Of a DNA stretch of 64,000 nt, positions 8,886 through 17,115 are shown piece after piece. Numbering within the stretch: position 1 is the first letter of the stretch; each line of letters opens with the position of its first letter. This DNA comes from JACCWP01 sp963785115 (lineage in GTDB: Bacteria; Actinomycetota; Actinomycetes; Propionibacteriales; Nocardioidaceae), in assembly GCA_963785115.1 (NCBI GenBank), contig CAWATY010000007.1:1-64000 (forward strand), given 5' to 3'. Below the pieces are notes generated by a model that searched no databases, had not been told where the DNA came from, and saw nothing but the letters and a program-made list of their open reading frames with translations. A program made the position numbers and the translations under genes.

Positions 8886-9527
8886 CTATCCCGCGCTCCG
8901 TTGGCCGGCGCTCGCCTGCCATGTGCGTCCCATCGCTCGAAACAGCGCCGGATACACGCCCACGTACCGGAACGGCTTGATAGCGGCCATGTAGACGGCG
9001 CCGAACAGCCCGTTCGGCTTCACGAGGACGGCCATCTGGCCGCGATAGCCATCGGCCCCGTCCGGAACCCAGCCGATGTGCATCACCGCGTGCACGGTCC
9101 GGTTGGACATCTCGGCCGCCCACTCATCGTGCAACTGGTAGACGGAGGTGAGCGGCACCGAATCAGGATCGGGCCCCCGAGGGCACTCACGGAGGTCCGC
9201 AGGCAACCGGTCGCGCAGCGTCTGTACCCGGGCGCCGATGCCGGTGCCGGGCTTGTCCCAGCCGAGCAGCCTCCCGAGCATCCAGCGGACCGCGAAGAGT
9301 CCGCGGTACACGGGCGAGGAGATGGCTGCCCTGTTGCCCTCGCCGTCGCCCTCGTTCCTGTTGCCCCCGTCGTCGCCCTCGTTGTTCGCGATCTGGCGCA
9401 CGAGGTGCCGGAGGTCGTCGGGACCGCCTGGTGTCGGCAGGGCCCACACGTCCTCGATGTGGAAGTCGCCGGCGATCTCGTGGATCCGCCAGGGACGGGA
9501 TGTGTGTGCGGTTCTGGGGAGTCTCAT
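8886..9527 (-). CDS. DUF2867 family protein
   Basis: 213 residues matching the DUF2867 pattern: N-terminal FHIEDVWALPTPGGPDDL, a middle segment with VYRGLFAVRWMLGRLLGWD, and a C-terminal MAVLVKPNGLFGAVYMAAIK with PFRYVGVYPALFRAMGR. The family is often fused to or beside NAD-binding epimerases, and its function is unknown. A short Gly/Asp/Asn-rich insert (EGDDGGNRNEGDGEGN) sits near residue 55. Start at 9527 is the first ATG before the family sequence. The gene is divergent from a TetR gene, with two palindromes between them, so repression by that TetR is likely. Confidence 0.8.
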   Translation of the reverse strand: MRLPRTAHTSRPWRIHEIAGDFHIEDVWALPTPGGPDDLRHLVRQIANNEGDDGGNRNEGDGEGNRAAISSPVYRGLFAVRWMLGRLLGWDKPGTGIGARVQTLRDRLPADLRECPRGPDPDSVPLTSVYQLHDEWAAEMSNRTVHAVMHIGWVPDGADGYRGQMAVLVKPNGLFGAVYMAAIKPFRYVGVYPALFRAMGRTWQASAGQRSAG

Positions 9528-9540
9528 GAGCCGGCCCCTA

Positions 9541-9560
9541 TCTATACGATGCCGTATAGA
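9541..9560. promoter_or_regulatory. TetR operator 1
   Basis: Perfect palindrome TCTATACG-ATGC-CGTATAGA, 8-bp arms, 14 bases upstream of the DUF2867 start. Same core as operator 2. Confidence 0.75.
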
Positions 9561-9576
9561 TGAGACTAGACCCAGT

Positions 9577-9592
9577 TATACGGCACCGTATA
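9577..9592. promoter_or_regulatory. TetR operator 2
   Basis: TATACG-GCAC-CGTATA, centred 34 bp from operator 1 and 30 bases before the tetR start. The right flank GA matches operator 1; the left flank does not. Paired sites imply control of both divergent genes. Confidence 0.7.
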
Positions 9593-9621
9593 GATGAGGA
9601 AGATGTGAGGGGAGACACACC

Positions 9622-10182
9622 ATGGCCCATGCCCGCACGCCTCGCGGCAGGTGGATCGAGGAGGGCTTGCGGGTACTCGCCGTCGGCGGCCCGGAGGCCG
9701 TACGGATCGAGTCGCTGGCGCAGTCGCTCAGCGTCAGCAAGGGCGGCTTCTACGGATACTTCCGCAACCGGGACGCCTTGCTCGCCGAGATGCTCGACAC
9801 GTGGGAGCGCGAGGTCACCGAGGCGGTGATCGAGGAGGTCGAGAGCGGCGGGGGAAATGCCCGGACCAAGCTGGACCGGCTGTTCACCCTCGTCGCTTCG
9901 CTCGGCGCCGAAGCGGTGACGGGCACCGCCATCGACCTCGCGATCCGCGACTGGGCCCGGCGCGACGAGGCCGTCGCGCGCCGCCTTCAGCGCGTCGACA
10001 ACCGGCGGATGGACTACCTGCGCTCACTGTTCGGCTCCTTCTGCCCCGACAAGGATGACGTCGAGGTCCGCTGCATGATCACCTTCTCGGTGCGGATCGG
10101 CAGCCACTTCATCGCCGCCGACCACGGCGGTCGCAGCCGGGCAGAAGTAATGGAGCTGACGAGGAAATGGCTCCTGCGGTAG
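9622..10182 (+). CDS. TetR/AcrR-family regulator
   Basis: 186 residues. The N-terminal helix-turn-helix reads WIEEGLRVLAVGGPEAVRIE, then SLAQSLSVSKGGFYGYFRNR, the canonical TetR recognition helix with the GGFYGYF turn. The C-terminal ligand domain (residues about 60-186) includes AIDLAIRDWARRDEAVARRL. ATG at 9622 follows GAGGGGAG. It should bind the two TATACG-N4-CGTATA sites in the 94-bp divergent gap, repressing itself and the DUF2867 gene. Ligand is unknown. Confidence 0.88.
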   Translation: MAHARTPRGRWIEEGLRVLAVGGPEAVRIESLAQSLSVSKGGFYGYFRNRDALLAEMLDTWEREVTEAVIEEVESGGGNARTKLDRLFTLVASLGAEAVTGTAIDLAIRDWARRDEAVARRLQRVDNRRMDYLRSLFGSFCPDKDDVEVRCMITFSVRIGSHFIAADHGGRSRAEVMELTRKWLLR

Positions 10183-10263
10183 CGCCCGCCGTCGGACGGG
10201 ATTACGGTTCGGAGCCCTCAGCCGGACGACGATCCATGCCGTAGAGCGGCGAGGCCGACGAGG

Positions 10264-10370
10264 GCCGGTGCGAGCCGGCGCCTCCCGGTGCGGCCCGATA
10301 TCTGCCGGTGCGAGCCGGTGCCTGCCGACGCGAGCCGGTACCCGCCCCGGCACGAGCCGGCGCGGCCCGC
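10264..10370. repeat. 20-bp degenerate GC repeat
   Basis: Units related to GCCGGTGCGAGCCGGYGCCT at 10264, 10304 and 10324, with weaker matches after 10344. Spacing is 20 or 40 bases. It occupies the gap between tetR and the phosphatase gene; no gene is visible there. Confidence 0.6.
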
Positions 10371-10456
10371 AGCCTGGCAGTCCACTCGTCGACCCGTGGG
10401 GCAACTGCCGTAGCGCGCCTTGCCAGCGCCGCGGCAAAGCAGGATAAATGTGAATC

Positions 10457-13297
10457 ATGAGCGGACATTCGGGGCGGTTCCGGCGCCGGCTGAGCCGCGC
10501 GCCCGGCCGTTCCGCAGCTCCGGGCGCGTCCCCTGCCGGGAACGGCACCGGCGACCAGCCGGACGAAGGTACTGCGGGTGCCGGAGGTCCGCAGCACATA
10601 CCGCCCTCGTTTCCCACCCGCAGCGTCGCCCGGGAAGTCTTCCTCCTCCAGCTGGTGCTCGTGGTACTGCTGGTCGCGGCGGCAATGGTGGCCATCGTCG
10701 TCCAGGCCCAGCGGGACACCATGACCGACGCCCGGCACCGGACGCTCGCCGCCGCCGAGTCCTTCGCGCACTCCTGGGGTCTCCAGGAGGCGCTGAACAG
10801 CGACAATCCGACCGCGAAACTCCAGCCGCTCGCCGAGGCGGCCCGGAAGGCCTCCGGCGTCGACGCGCTCATCGTGTACAAGCTCGACGGGATCACCCTC
10901 ACCCACAGCGACCCGCGGCAGATCGGCAAGCACGTCATCGGCCCGTATGCCGAGGCTGCCCGGGGCAAGCCCTTCACCAGGACCTTCGAGGGCGCCCTGG
11001 GCCTCTCCGTGGTCTCCGCCGCCCCCGTCAAGGACTCCTCGGGCAAGGTCGTCGCCATCGTCGCCGCACCGGTCACCGTGGAGAAGGTGCAGAAGTCGGT
11101 CAACCAGCAGCTGCCCATCTTCCTGGGCACCGCGGTCGGGGCGCTGGCGCTCGCCGGAGGCGGGGCCGGGCTGGTGAGCCGTCGGCTGCGCCGGCAGACC
11201 CACGGTCTGGGACCGGCCGAGATGACCCGGATGTACGAGCATCACGATGCGGTCCTGCACGCGGTGCGGGAGGGCGTCCTCATCGTCGGCCGCGACGGGC
11301 GGCTGCTGTTGGCCAACGACGAGGCGCGGCGTCTTCTGAACCTGCCGGCGGACGCGGAGGGCCGCCCCGTCGGCGACCTGGGGCTGGACCACCGCATGGC
11401 CGAGCTCCTGGCGTCGGACCGGATCGCCACCGACGAGGTGCACCTGGCCCAGGACAGACTGCTGGCCGTCAACAAGCGGTCGACCACCCCCTACGGAGCC
11501 CACCAGGGAAGCGTGGTGACCCTGCGCGACACCACCGAACTGAGGTGGCTGTCAGGGCGTGCCGAAGTGGCGCGGGAGCGGTTGCGGCTCCTCTACGACG
11601 CCGGGATGCGGATCGGCTCCACGCTGAATGTCGAGCGCACTGCCGAGGCACTGGCGCAGGTGGCGGTCCCCCGGTTCGCCGACATCGTCACCGTCGAGCT
11701 GCTGGACCCGGTCCTCAAAGGTGAGGAGCCGGCCGTGGCAGGTACCGAGCTGCGCCGGACGGCCATCGCCGGCCTGGCGCCGGACCATCCGCTCCACCCC
11801 GTCGGCGAGCTGAGGGGGTTCGTCCCGGGCACCCCGGTGGCGGCGGGTGTGGACCAGGGCCGCTCCATGGTGGAGCCGGACCTGGCCGGCTCTTCCGGCT
11901 GGCGGTCCCAGGACCCGGAACGCGCCCGGCGCATCCTGGACCACGGGGTGCATTCCCTGGCGGTCGTACCGCTGCGCGCCCGGGGAGTGGTGCTGGGGCT
12001 GGTGGACTTCTGGCGGTCGGGGAGCTCCCCTCCGTTCGACGACGAGGACCTGTCCTTCGCCGAGGAACTGGCGGGGCGGGCCGCGGTGGGGATCGACAAC
12101 GCCCGGCGCTACACCCGTGAGCGCACGATGGCGATGACGCTCCAGCGCAGCCTGATGCCCCGCGGCCTGCCCGACCAGGACGCCCTGGAGGTGGCGCACC
12201 GCTATCTCCCCGCCCAGGCGGGAGTGGGCGGGGACTGGTTCGACGTCATCCCGCTGCCCGGCGCCCGGGTGGCGCTGGTCATCGGCGACGTGGTCGGACA
12301 CGGTCTGCACGCGGCGGCCACCATGGGCCGGTTGCGCATCGCCGTGCACAACTTCTCGGCCCTGGACCTCTCCCCCGACGAACTGCTGGGCCACCTGGAT
12401 GAGCTGGTGACCCACATCGACGTCCAGGACGAGGACACCGACGACGGACCGGCGATCACCGGCGCGACCTGTCTGTACGTCATTTACGACTACGTCTCCG
12501 GCCGGATCACCGCGGCCACGGCCGGCCATCTGCCGCCGGCCGTGGCCCACCCCGACGGGAGAGTGGAGTTCCTGCACGCGCCGGTCTCCCCGCCACTCGG
12601 CCTGGGCGCCGGCCTGCCGTTCGAGACCGCCGAACTGGCGCTGCCGGAGGGCTCCCGGCTGGTGCTCTACACGGACGGGCTGGTCGAGAACCGCAGCCAC
12701 GACCTGGACGCCGGAATGGAAGCACTGCGGGCGGCCCTCGCCGGACCGGACCGTACGCCGGAGGACACCTGCGCCACCGTCCTGCAATCGCTGCTGCCCG
12801 CCCGGTCCACCGACGACGTAGCGCTGCTGGTGGCCCGGACCCGGCGGCTGGACCCGGCACAGGTCGCCGAGTGGGACGTGGCCCGCGACCCGGCGGCGGT
12901 GAGCCCGGTCCGCAACGACTGCGCCCGCCAGTTGGCGGACTGGGGTCTGGAGCGCATCGCCTACGGCACCGAGCTCATCCTCAGCGAACTGATCACCAAC
13001 GCCATTCGCTACGGCGCCGAGCCCATCCACGTGCGGCTCCTGCACACCCCCGGCACCCTGATCTCCGAGGTCTCCGACGGCAGCAGCACCTCCCCGCACA
13101 TCCGCCAGGCGAAGGACACCGACGAAGAAGGCCGCGGCCTCTTCCTCGTCGCGCAGTTCGCCGAACACTGGGGCACCCGCTACTCCCCCAGGGGCAAGAC
13201 GATCTGGGCCGCTCAGGCGGTCGGGCCCGACGCCCTGCCCGAGGAAGAGGAGTCGCAGGAAGACCTCCTCAGCCGTTGGGACCACGGCGGGGAGTGA
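10457..13297 (+). CDS. membrane sensor SpoIIE/PP2C phosphatase with GAF, PAS and HATPase domains
   Basis: 946-residue membrane-anchored partner-switching protein. Order: Pro/Gly-rich cytoplasmic N-terminus (1-58); TM1 (about 61-83); an extracytoplasmic Cache-like sensor (about 90-205); TM2 (about 215-235); PAS (about 255-360, AVREGVLIVGRDGRLLLAND); GAF (about 380-550, ending AEELAGRAAVGIDNARRYT); SpoIIE phosphatase (about 560-790) with VGGDWFDVIPLPG, VIGDVVGHGLHAA and LVLYTDGLVENR carrying metal-binding Asp residues; and an RsbW-like ATPase (about 800-930) with ELITNAIRYG and GRGLFLVAQFAEHWG. It probably dephosphorylates an anti-sigma antagonist and can bind or phosphorylate one itself. ATG 10457 is preferred; no sigma or antagonist gene is adjacent. 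Confidence 0.88.
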   Translation: MSGHSGRFRRRLSRAPGRSAAPGASPAGNGTGDQPDEGTAGAGGPQHIPPSFPTRSVAREVFLLQLVLVVLLVAAAMVAIVVQAQRDTMTDARHRTLAAAESFAHSWGLQEALNSDNPTAKLQPLAEAARKASGVDALIVYKLDGITLTHSDPRQIGKHVIGPYAEAARGKPFTRTFEGALGLSVVSAAPVKDSSGKVVAIVAAPVTVEKVQKSVNQQLPIFLGTAVGALALAGGGAGLVSRRLRRQTHGLGPAEMTRMYEHHDAVLHAVREGVLIVGRDGRLLLANDEARRLLNLPADAEGRPVGDLGLDHRMAELLASDRIATDEVHLAQDRLLAVNKRSTTPYGAHQGSVVTLRDTTELRWLSGRAEVARERLRLLYDAGMRIGSTLNVERTAEALAQVAVPRFADIVTVELLDPVLKGEEPAVAGTELRRTAIAGLAPDHPLHPVGELRGFVPGTPVAAGVDQGRSMVEPDLAGSSGWRSQDPERARRILDHGVHSLAVVPLRARGVVLGLVDFWRSGSSPPFDDEDLSFAEELAGRAAVGIDNARRYTRERTMAMTLQRSLMPRGLPDQDALEVAHRYLPAQAGVGGDWFDVIPLPGARVALVIGDVVGHGLHAAATMGRLRIAVHNFSALDLSPDELLGHLDELVTHIDVQDEDTDDGPAITGATCLYVIYDYVSGRITAATAGHLPPAVAHPDGRVEFLHAPVSPPLGLGAGLPFETAELALPEGSRLVLYTDGLVENRSHDLDAGMEALRAALAGPDRTPEDTCATVLQSLLPARSTDDVALLVARTRRLDPAQVAEWDVARDPAAVSPVRNDCARQLADWGLERIAYGTELILSELITNAIRYGAEPIHVRLLHTPGTLISEVSDGSSTSPHIRQAKDTDEEGRGLFLVAQFAEHWGTRYSPRGKTIWAAQAVGPDALPEEEESQEDLLSRWDHGGE

Positions 13298-13737
13298 GGA
13301 GGCGAGGCCGTGGCGCGGCGCCCGGCGCACCGCGACCGGGTGCCCCGGGGCGGGCGTGGGGCACCCGGGTGCGTGGCGCCTACTCGCCGCTGTGACCTGG
13401 CCCGATCACCGTCTTGGCGGAGGCCCGCAAGGGGGCGGAGTACGCTGTTTTGGACCATTGCCGGACAGAGCATTCGGGCAGTGACACGTCGCGGCGGGGC
13501 GGCGCCAGGACCGCCCGCGTGCCAAGGTGTCGACGGCCCTGCGGGGTTGCCTAGGACGCCCGCTCGGCGGGACTGCGCGGCCCCGTCGGCGTTCCGCCCC
13601 CTCCCCGGGCGTGCGCCGTCCGCGGCAGCGGGGCCGCTGTACGGGCCATACGACCGCACCGTGCCATGGCCTGCTCTGGTCCCTGTCCGCCACCCACTCG
13701 GCGGACCGCTCCCCCACCTGGTCCTGCTGGAGGCGTC
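13298..13737. other. 440-bp gap
   Basis: No gene-like frame. It must hold the promoter of lipoprotein 2. The stretch at 13441-13490 is locally less GC-rich (around GTTTTGGACCATTGCC) and is the best promoter candidate, without a clear consensus. Confidence 0.4.
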
Positions 13738-14880
13738 GTGGCTACACATCATCGGGTCCGCGTGGGCGCTCTCCTTTGCTGTCTCGGCCTTACGGTGCTC
13801 GGTCTCGTCGGCTGCGAGGAAGGGAGAACCACCCGGCCGGTCGAACCTTCCCGGGCCGGATCCGCCGCGGAGGTGGGCGGGATGGCGGCACTGATCAAGG
13901 CAGCGAAGCGGGAGGGCAGGCTCAACACCATCGCGCTGCCGCGCCAGTGGGCCAACTACAGCGGGCTGATCGACGGCTTCGAGAAGAAGTACGGCATCAA
14001 GGTCGTCATCGACAATCCGAGCGGCCACAGCCAGCAGGAGATCGATGCCGTGAAGCGCTACCGGGGCCGAGAGCGCGCCCCCGACGTGCTCGACCTGGGG
14101 GATTCCTTCGCCCAGTCGGCGGCGCGGCAGGACCTGCTGGCCCCCTACCGGGTCGCACCGTTCGACCAGATCCCACCGGAGCAGAAAGATGCCGACGCCC
14201 GCTGGTACAACAACTACGGCGGCTATGTCTCCATCGGCTGCGACGCCGCCCGCGTGCGGACCTGCCCCGCGTCCTTCGCCGATCTGCTCCAGCCGGAGTA
14301 CAAGGGCATGGTCGCGATCCACGGCGAACCCACGACCGCGGGATCGGCGTTCGCCGCCGTGTACGCGGCGGCACTCGCCAACGGGGGGTCGTTCGACAAC
14401 ATCCAGCCAGGCATCGAATTCTTCGCCCGGCTCGACAAGGCAGGCAACTACAACCGGGCCGACCCCGACCCGGCCGCGATCGCCAAGGGCAGAACACCGA
14501 TCAGCGTCGAGTGGGACTACCTCAACCTCCAGCACATCGACCAGCTCCGCGGGACGGACGTGGACTGGAAGGTCTCCATTCCCTTCGACGGCAGCTTCTC
14601 GCAGTACTACGCGCAGGCGATCAACAAGGACGCCCCCCACCCGGCCGCGGCGCGACTGTGGCAGGAGTACCTCTTCAGCCCGGAAGGCCAGAATCTCCGC
14701 CTCGTGGACTACGCCCGCCCGGTGCTGATGGACGCCATGGCGAAGAACGGCACCCTCAACAAGGCCCTGGCCGCCCGGCTGCCGACGGTCGAGGGCACAC
14801 CTCAGTTCCCGACCGAGGACCAGCTGAACAAGGCAGTGCGCACCGTCCGTGAGAACTGGGCCAAGGCCGTCGGCGGCTGA
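13738..14880 (+). CDS. extracellular solute-binding lipoprotein 2 (paralogue of lipoprotein 1)
   Basis: ABC-type substrate-binding lipoprotein, 380 residues. GTG 13738 follows GGAGG at 13729-13733 and opens a signal peptide (VGALLCCLGLTVLGLV) ending in the lipobox GLVGC. The body repeats lipoprotein 1 almost block by block: GIKV..DNPSGHSQQEIDAV, YNNYGGYVSIGCDAARVRTC, LLQPEYKGMVAIHGEPTT, PISVEWDYLN and ARPVLMDAM. The two conserved Cys in GCDA..RV.TC may form a disulfide. No transporter partners are adjacent. Duplication within 10 kb suggests either alternative ligands or tandem expansion followed by insertion of the intervening genes. Longer in-frame starts upstream lack ribosome sites. Confidence 0.85.
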   Translation: MATHHRVRVGALLCCLGLTVLGLVGCEEGRTTRPVEPSRAGSAAEVGGMAALIKAAKREGRLNTIALPRQWANYSGLIDGFEKKYGIKVVIDNPSGHSQQEIDAVKRYRGRERAPDVLDLGDSFAQSAARQDLLAPYRVAPFDQIPPEQKDADARWYNNYGGYVSIGCDAARVRTCPASFADLLQPEYKGMVAIHGEPTTAGSAFAAVYAAALANGGSFDNIQPGIEFFARLDKAGNYNRADPDPAAIAKGRTPISVEWDYLNLQHIDQLRGTDVDWKVSIPFDGSFSQYYAQAINKDAPHPAAARLWQEYLFSPEGQNLRLVDYARPVLMDAMAKNGTLNKALAARLPTVEGTPQFPTEDQLNKAVRTVRENWAKAVGG

Positions 14881-14904
14881 TCCCTCATCGCCGGCTTCCG
14901 GTGT

Positions 14905-15501
14905 TCAAGCAGCCACAGGCACGTTCCTGGCGGCGCGACGGCGCTTCCCGTACGCGATGGTCAGCACGGCCAGCAGGGGCCCCCACAGGATCAGCGGCGC
15001 GTAGCAGAAAGAGAACCAGGCAGCCTCCCAGCCGCCGGCCCGGCTCGGGAAGCCGGCGGACAGGACGTCACCTCGGATCGTTGTCCCCCGGATCACGGAG
15101 ACGAGGAACAGGAGGGTGAACAGGAGGGTGAGGATCGTGGCCCAGATGGCGGCCGGGATGACCGCCGCCTTCGTCGGGACCCGGCGGCCGCCCAGCAACG
15201 GGATCCAGCCCGGGAACACCTCGCCCCAGCGGGCGATCAGACCGAACGCGGTGCATGCGAGGACTTCGGACAGCACCGACAGAAAGACGACGTACGCCCG
15301 CTCACCGAGCCCGATCCCTTCGTCGAATGCGACCGGGAGCCGCCAGACACCGGCGGGCAGGACGGTGAGCGGCACGGCACAGGCAATGAGTTGCAGCCGC
15401 CGAGACACTCCGGCGACAGGTTCGTGGACGGCCCGCCATGCGGCACGGAGTCGCCCGGGGCGGGCGGCAACGAGTTCTTCGGTGTGCCGGAGCAGCTGCA
15501 T
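14905..15501 (-). CDS. multi-spanning membrane protein of unknown function
   Basis: 198 residues from the ATG at 15499-15501. About five hydrophobic segments are visible: LQLIACAVPLTVLPAGVW, AYVVFLSVLSEVLACTAFGL, AAVIPAAIWATILTLLFTLL, FSFCYAPLILWGPLLAVL. The N-terminus is amphipathic with Arg-rich patches (VAARPGRLRAAWRAV) and the C-terminus ends in a basic stretch (YGKRRRAARN) consistent with a cytoplasmic tail. I do not recognise the family. It converges on lipoprotein 2 with a 24-base gap, leaving little room for a terminator. Confidence 0.6.
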   Translation of the reverse strand: MQLLRHTEELVAARPGRLRAAWRAVHEPVAGVSRRLQLIACAVPLTVLPAGVWRLPVAFDEGIGLGERAYVVFLSVLSEVLACTAFGLIARWGEVFPGWIPLLGGRRVPTKAAVIPAAIWATILTLLFTLLFLVSVIRGTTIRGDVLSAGFPSRAGGWEAAWFSFCYAPLILWGPLLAVLTIAYGKRRRAARNVPVAA

Positions 15502-15710
15502 GATCGGTCCTCGGTTCCGTGGGGCCAGGGCTGACCCGTTCGGTAACGAAGGTCCCATTCAGGCAGGCGGGCAGGATCGCCCTACGGGCCAACTCGCCTC
15601 CGCCGCACGGCCGATGGAGTGGTGGAGGGATGCGACCGAAGGATGACTGCCGCCGGCTGAAGCCGTCACGAAATTCTTCTCCGACGCCCTTCACCAAGGC
15701 CGCTCACCGT

Positions 15711-15749
15711 GGCCCGTCACCGAGGCCCGTCACCGAGGCCCGTCACCGA
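15711..15749. repeat. 13-bp tandem repeat, three copies
   Basis: GGCCCGTCACCGA repeated exactly three times, at 15711, 15724 and 15737. It lies in the gap 15502-15869, which shows no gene. Confidence 0.8.
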
Positions 15750-15840
15750 AGGCGCTCAGATTTGCCTGCTGGAGGGTTCGACGGGCTGGTGCGGCTTGAC
15801 CATGCACCGCATCCGAGCGCCGACCCGATCGCCGTCGGCC

Positions 15841-15880
15841 GTCAGCCGTCAGCCGTCAGCCGTCAGCCGTCAGCCGTCAG
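15841..15880. repeat. heptanucleotide tandem repeat GTCAGCC
   Basis: Five full copies and a partial sixth. The yedK stop codon (TGA complement at 15870-15872) and the last codon lie inside the array, so repeat slippage could change the protein's end. Confidence 0.85.
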
Positions 15881-16619
15881 ATGGTGCGTCAGTGATCTCG
15901 TCCAGAAGGTGCGGCCCGTTGTTGCGTACGCTGTTGACCGCGGTGGAGACGGCGCGGGCGTCCAAGTGTCCTGCGGCCGGGGCTGTGAGCAGTGCGCGGA
16001 GCTCGCCGGGGTCCTCGTGGGCAGGGTCGAGCCAGGCACTCCAGTCGGCGGGGGCGATGGCCAGCGGCATCCGGGGGTGGACGCGTCCGGCGGTGTCGGT
16101 GGCCTCGGTGGTGATGATCGTGCAGGTGGTCCACCACGCCCCCGGCGCATCGTCGTGGGAGACGTCGGGGGCGCGCCAGAACTCGTACAGACCGGCGAGC
16201 GCCATGGCCTGGCCGTCCTCGGGGCTGATGAAGTACGGCTGCTTGCGGGCCTTGGTCGTCCCGGTCGCCGCGACGGCCTCCCATTCGTAGAAGCCGTCCG
16301 CCGGCAGCAGGCACCTGCGCTTGGCGAAGGCCCGGCGGTAGGCAGGCTTCTCCGCGACCGTCTCCACCCTGGCATTGATCATCTTCGCGCCGACACTCAG
16401 ACTCTTCGCCCACGACGGCACCAGCCCCCAGCGCAGCGGCCGGAGCTGCCGGGTGACCTCGCCGGTGTCGCGCTCGACGCGCTCCAGCACCGACCACACG
16501 TCGTCGGTGGGGGCCACGTTCCAGCTCGGGTCGAGCACCAGGTCGGAATCCCAGCGCGTCACGTCGAACAGGTCGACCAGGTCCTGCGGACGGCGGGTGG
16601 AGACATATCGGCCGCACAT
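15870..16619 (-). CDS. yedK: SOS-response-associated peptidase / abasic-site processing protein (YedK/HMCES family)
   Basis: 249 residues beginning MCGRYVSTRRPQDLVDLFDV. Cys2 is the conserved catalytic residue exposed after Met removal; in the family it forms a thiazolidine crosslink with abasic sites in single-stranded DNA. Other conserved blocks: SWNVAPTDDVWSVLE, LRWGLVPSWAKS, MINARVETVAEKPAYR, RRCLLPADGFYEWE (conserved Glu) and HPRMPLAIAP (conserved His). The ATG at 16617-16619 is fixed by the need for MCGR. An ACCGGTCATTG-type 13-bp array lies 21 bases upstream. No LexA-like box is obvious. The gene stands alone. Confidence 0.9.
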   Translation of the reverse strand: MCGRYVSTRRPQDLVDLFDVTRWDSDLVLDPSWNVAPTDDVWSVLERVERDTGEVTRQLRPLRWGLVPSWAKSLSVGAKMINARVETVAEKPAYRRAFAKRRCLLPADGFYEWEAVAATGTTKARKQPYFISPEDGQAMALAGLYEFWRAPDVSHDDAPGAWWTTCTIITTEATDTAGRVHPRMPLAIAPADWSAWLDPAHEDPGELRALLTAPAAGHLDARAVSTAVNSVRNNGPHLLDEITDAPSDG

Positions 16620-16639
16620 ATCGTCCACCCTGCCACACC

Positions 16640-16691
16640 ACCGGTCATTACCACCGGTCATTGCTACTGGCCATCGCTACCGGTCATTGCC
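16640..16691. repeat. 13-bp tandem repeat upstream of yedK, four copies
   Basis: ACCGGTCATTACC, ACCGGTCATTGCT, ACTGGCCATCGCT and ACCGGTCATTGCC start at 16640, 16653, 16666 and 16679, an exact 13-bp period. The array covers about -21 to -72 relative to the yedK start and could affect its promoter. Confidence 0.75.
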
Positions 16692-16929
16692 CGGTCGCCC
16701 ACGCCTTCGCCTGGCATACAGGGCTGCCCGGGGGTAAGGCGGGCTTGAGCCCGGTGGCGGATCGTCCGACTGCGTGGGGGGCGATGATGGCCGGGGATGG
16801 GCGGCGGGCCCGCTTCCGACATCTGCGAGACAGGCAGCCTGCCCTGCCTGCGCTGCCTGAGGTGATGGACACGGAAGCGCTCATGGACCCTGCCCGCAGT
16901 CGGCCGGAACACGTGGTCACGGCGGGGTG

Positions 16930-17115
16930 TCAACGCCCGGTCGGGCTGGGTGCCAAGGGGCATCGGGGCGGTGGGACGTGCCCGCGCGGAGAGCCTGTCG
17001 ATGGTGATGTCTGCGACTCCGGGGCCAAGGACGACTCCGGGCCCAAGGCGACTCCGGGTCCGGGGTCGATGTCATCCCTGGCCCGCGCCACCTGCCTGAT
17101 CTCGGCCACACTCAT
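16930..17115 (-). CDS. small ORF coupled to the hydrolase gene, unknown
   Basis: 61 residues starting MSVAEIRQVARARDDIDPG. Its ATG overlaps the stop of the upstream hydrolase as ATGA (17112-17115), the usual sign of translational coupling. After about residue 20 the sequence becomes Pro/Ser-rich and low in information (GVALGPESSLAPESQ), so this may be a truncated or frameshifted remnant of a longer gene. I do not recognise it. The remainder of 16692-16929 shows nothing. Confidence 0.3.
   Translation of the reverse strand: MSVAEIRQVARARDDIDPGPGVALGPESSLAPESQTSPSTGSPRGHVPPPRCPLAPSPTGR

Noticed and set aside
10264..10370. CRISPR-like repeats
   Set aside because: Units are degenerate, 20 bp, without unique spacers of constant length, and no cas genes are present.
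16640..16691. iteron array or replication origin
   Set aside because: No Rep gene, AT-rich region or DnaA boxes; only four short copies beside a chromosomal gene.
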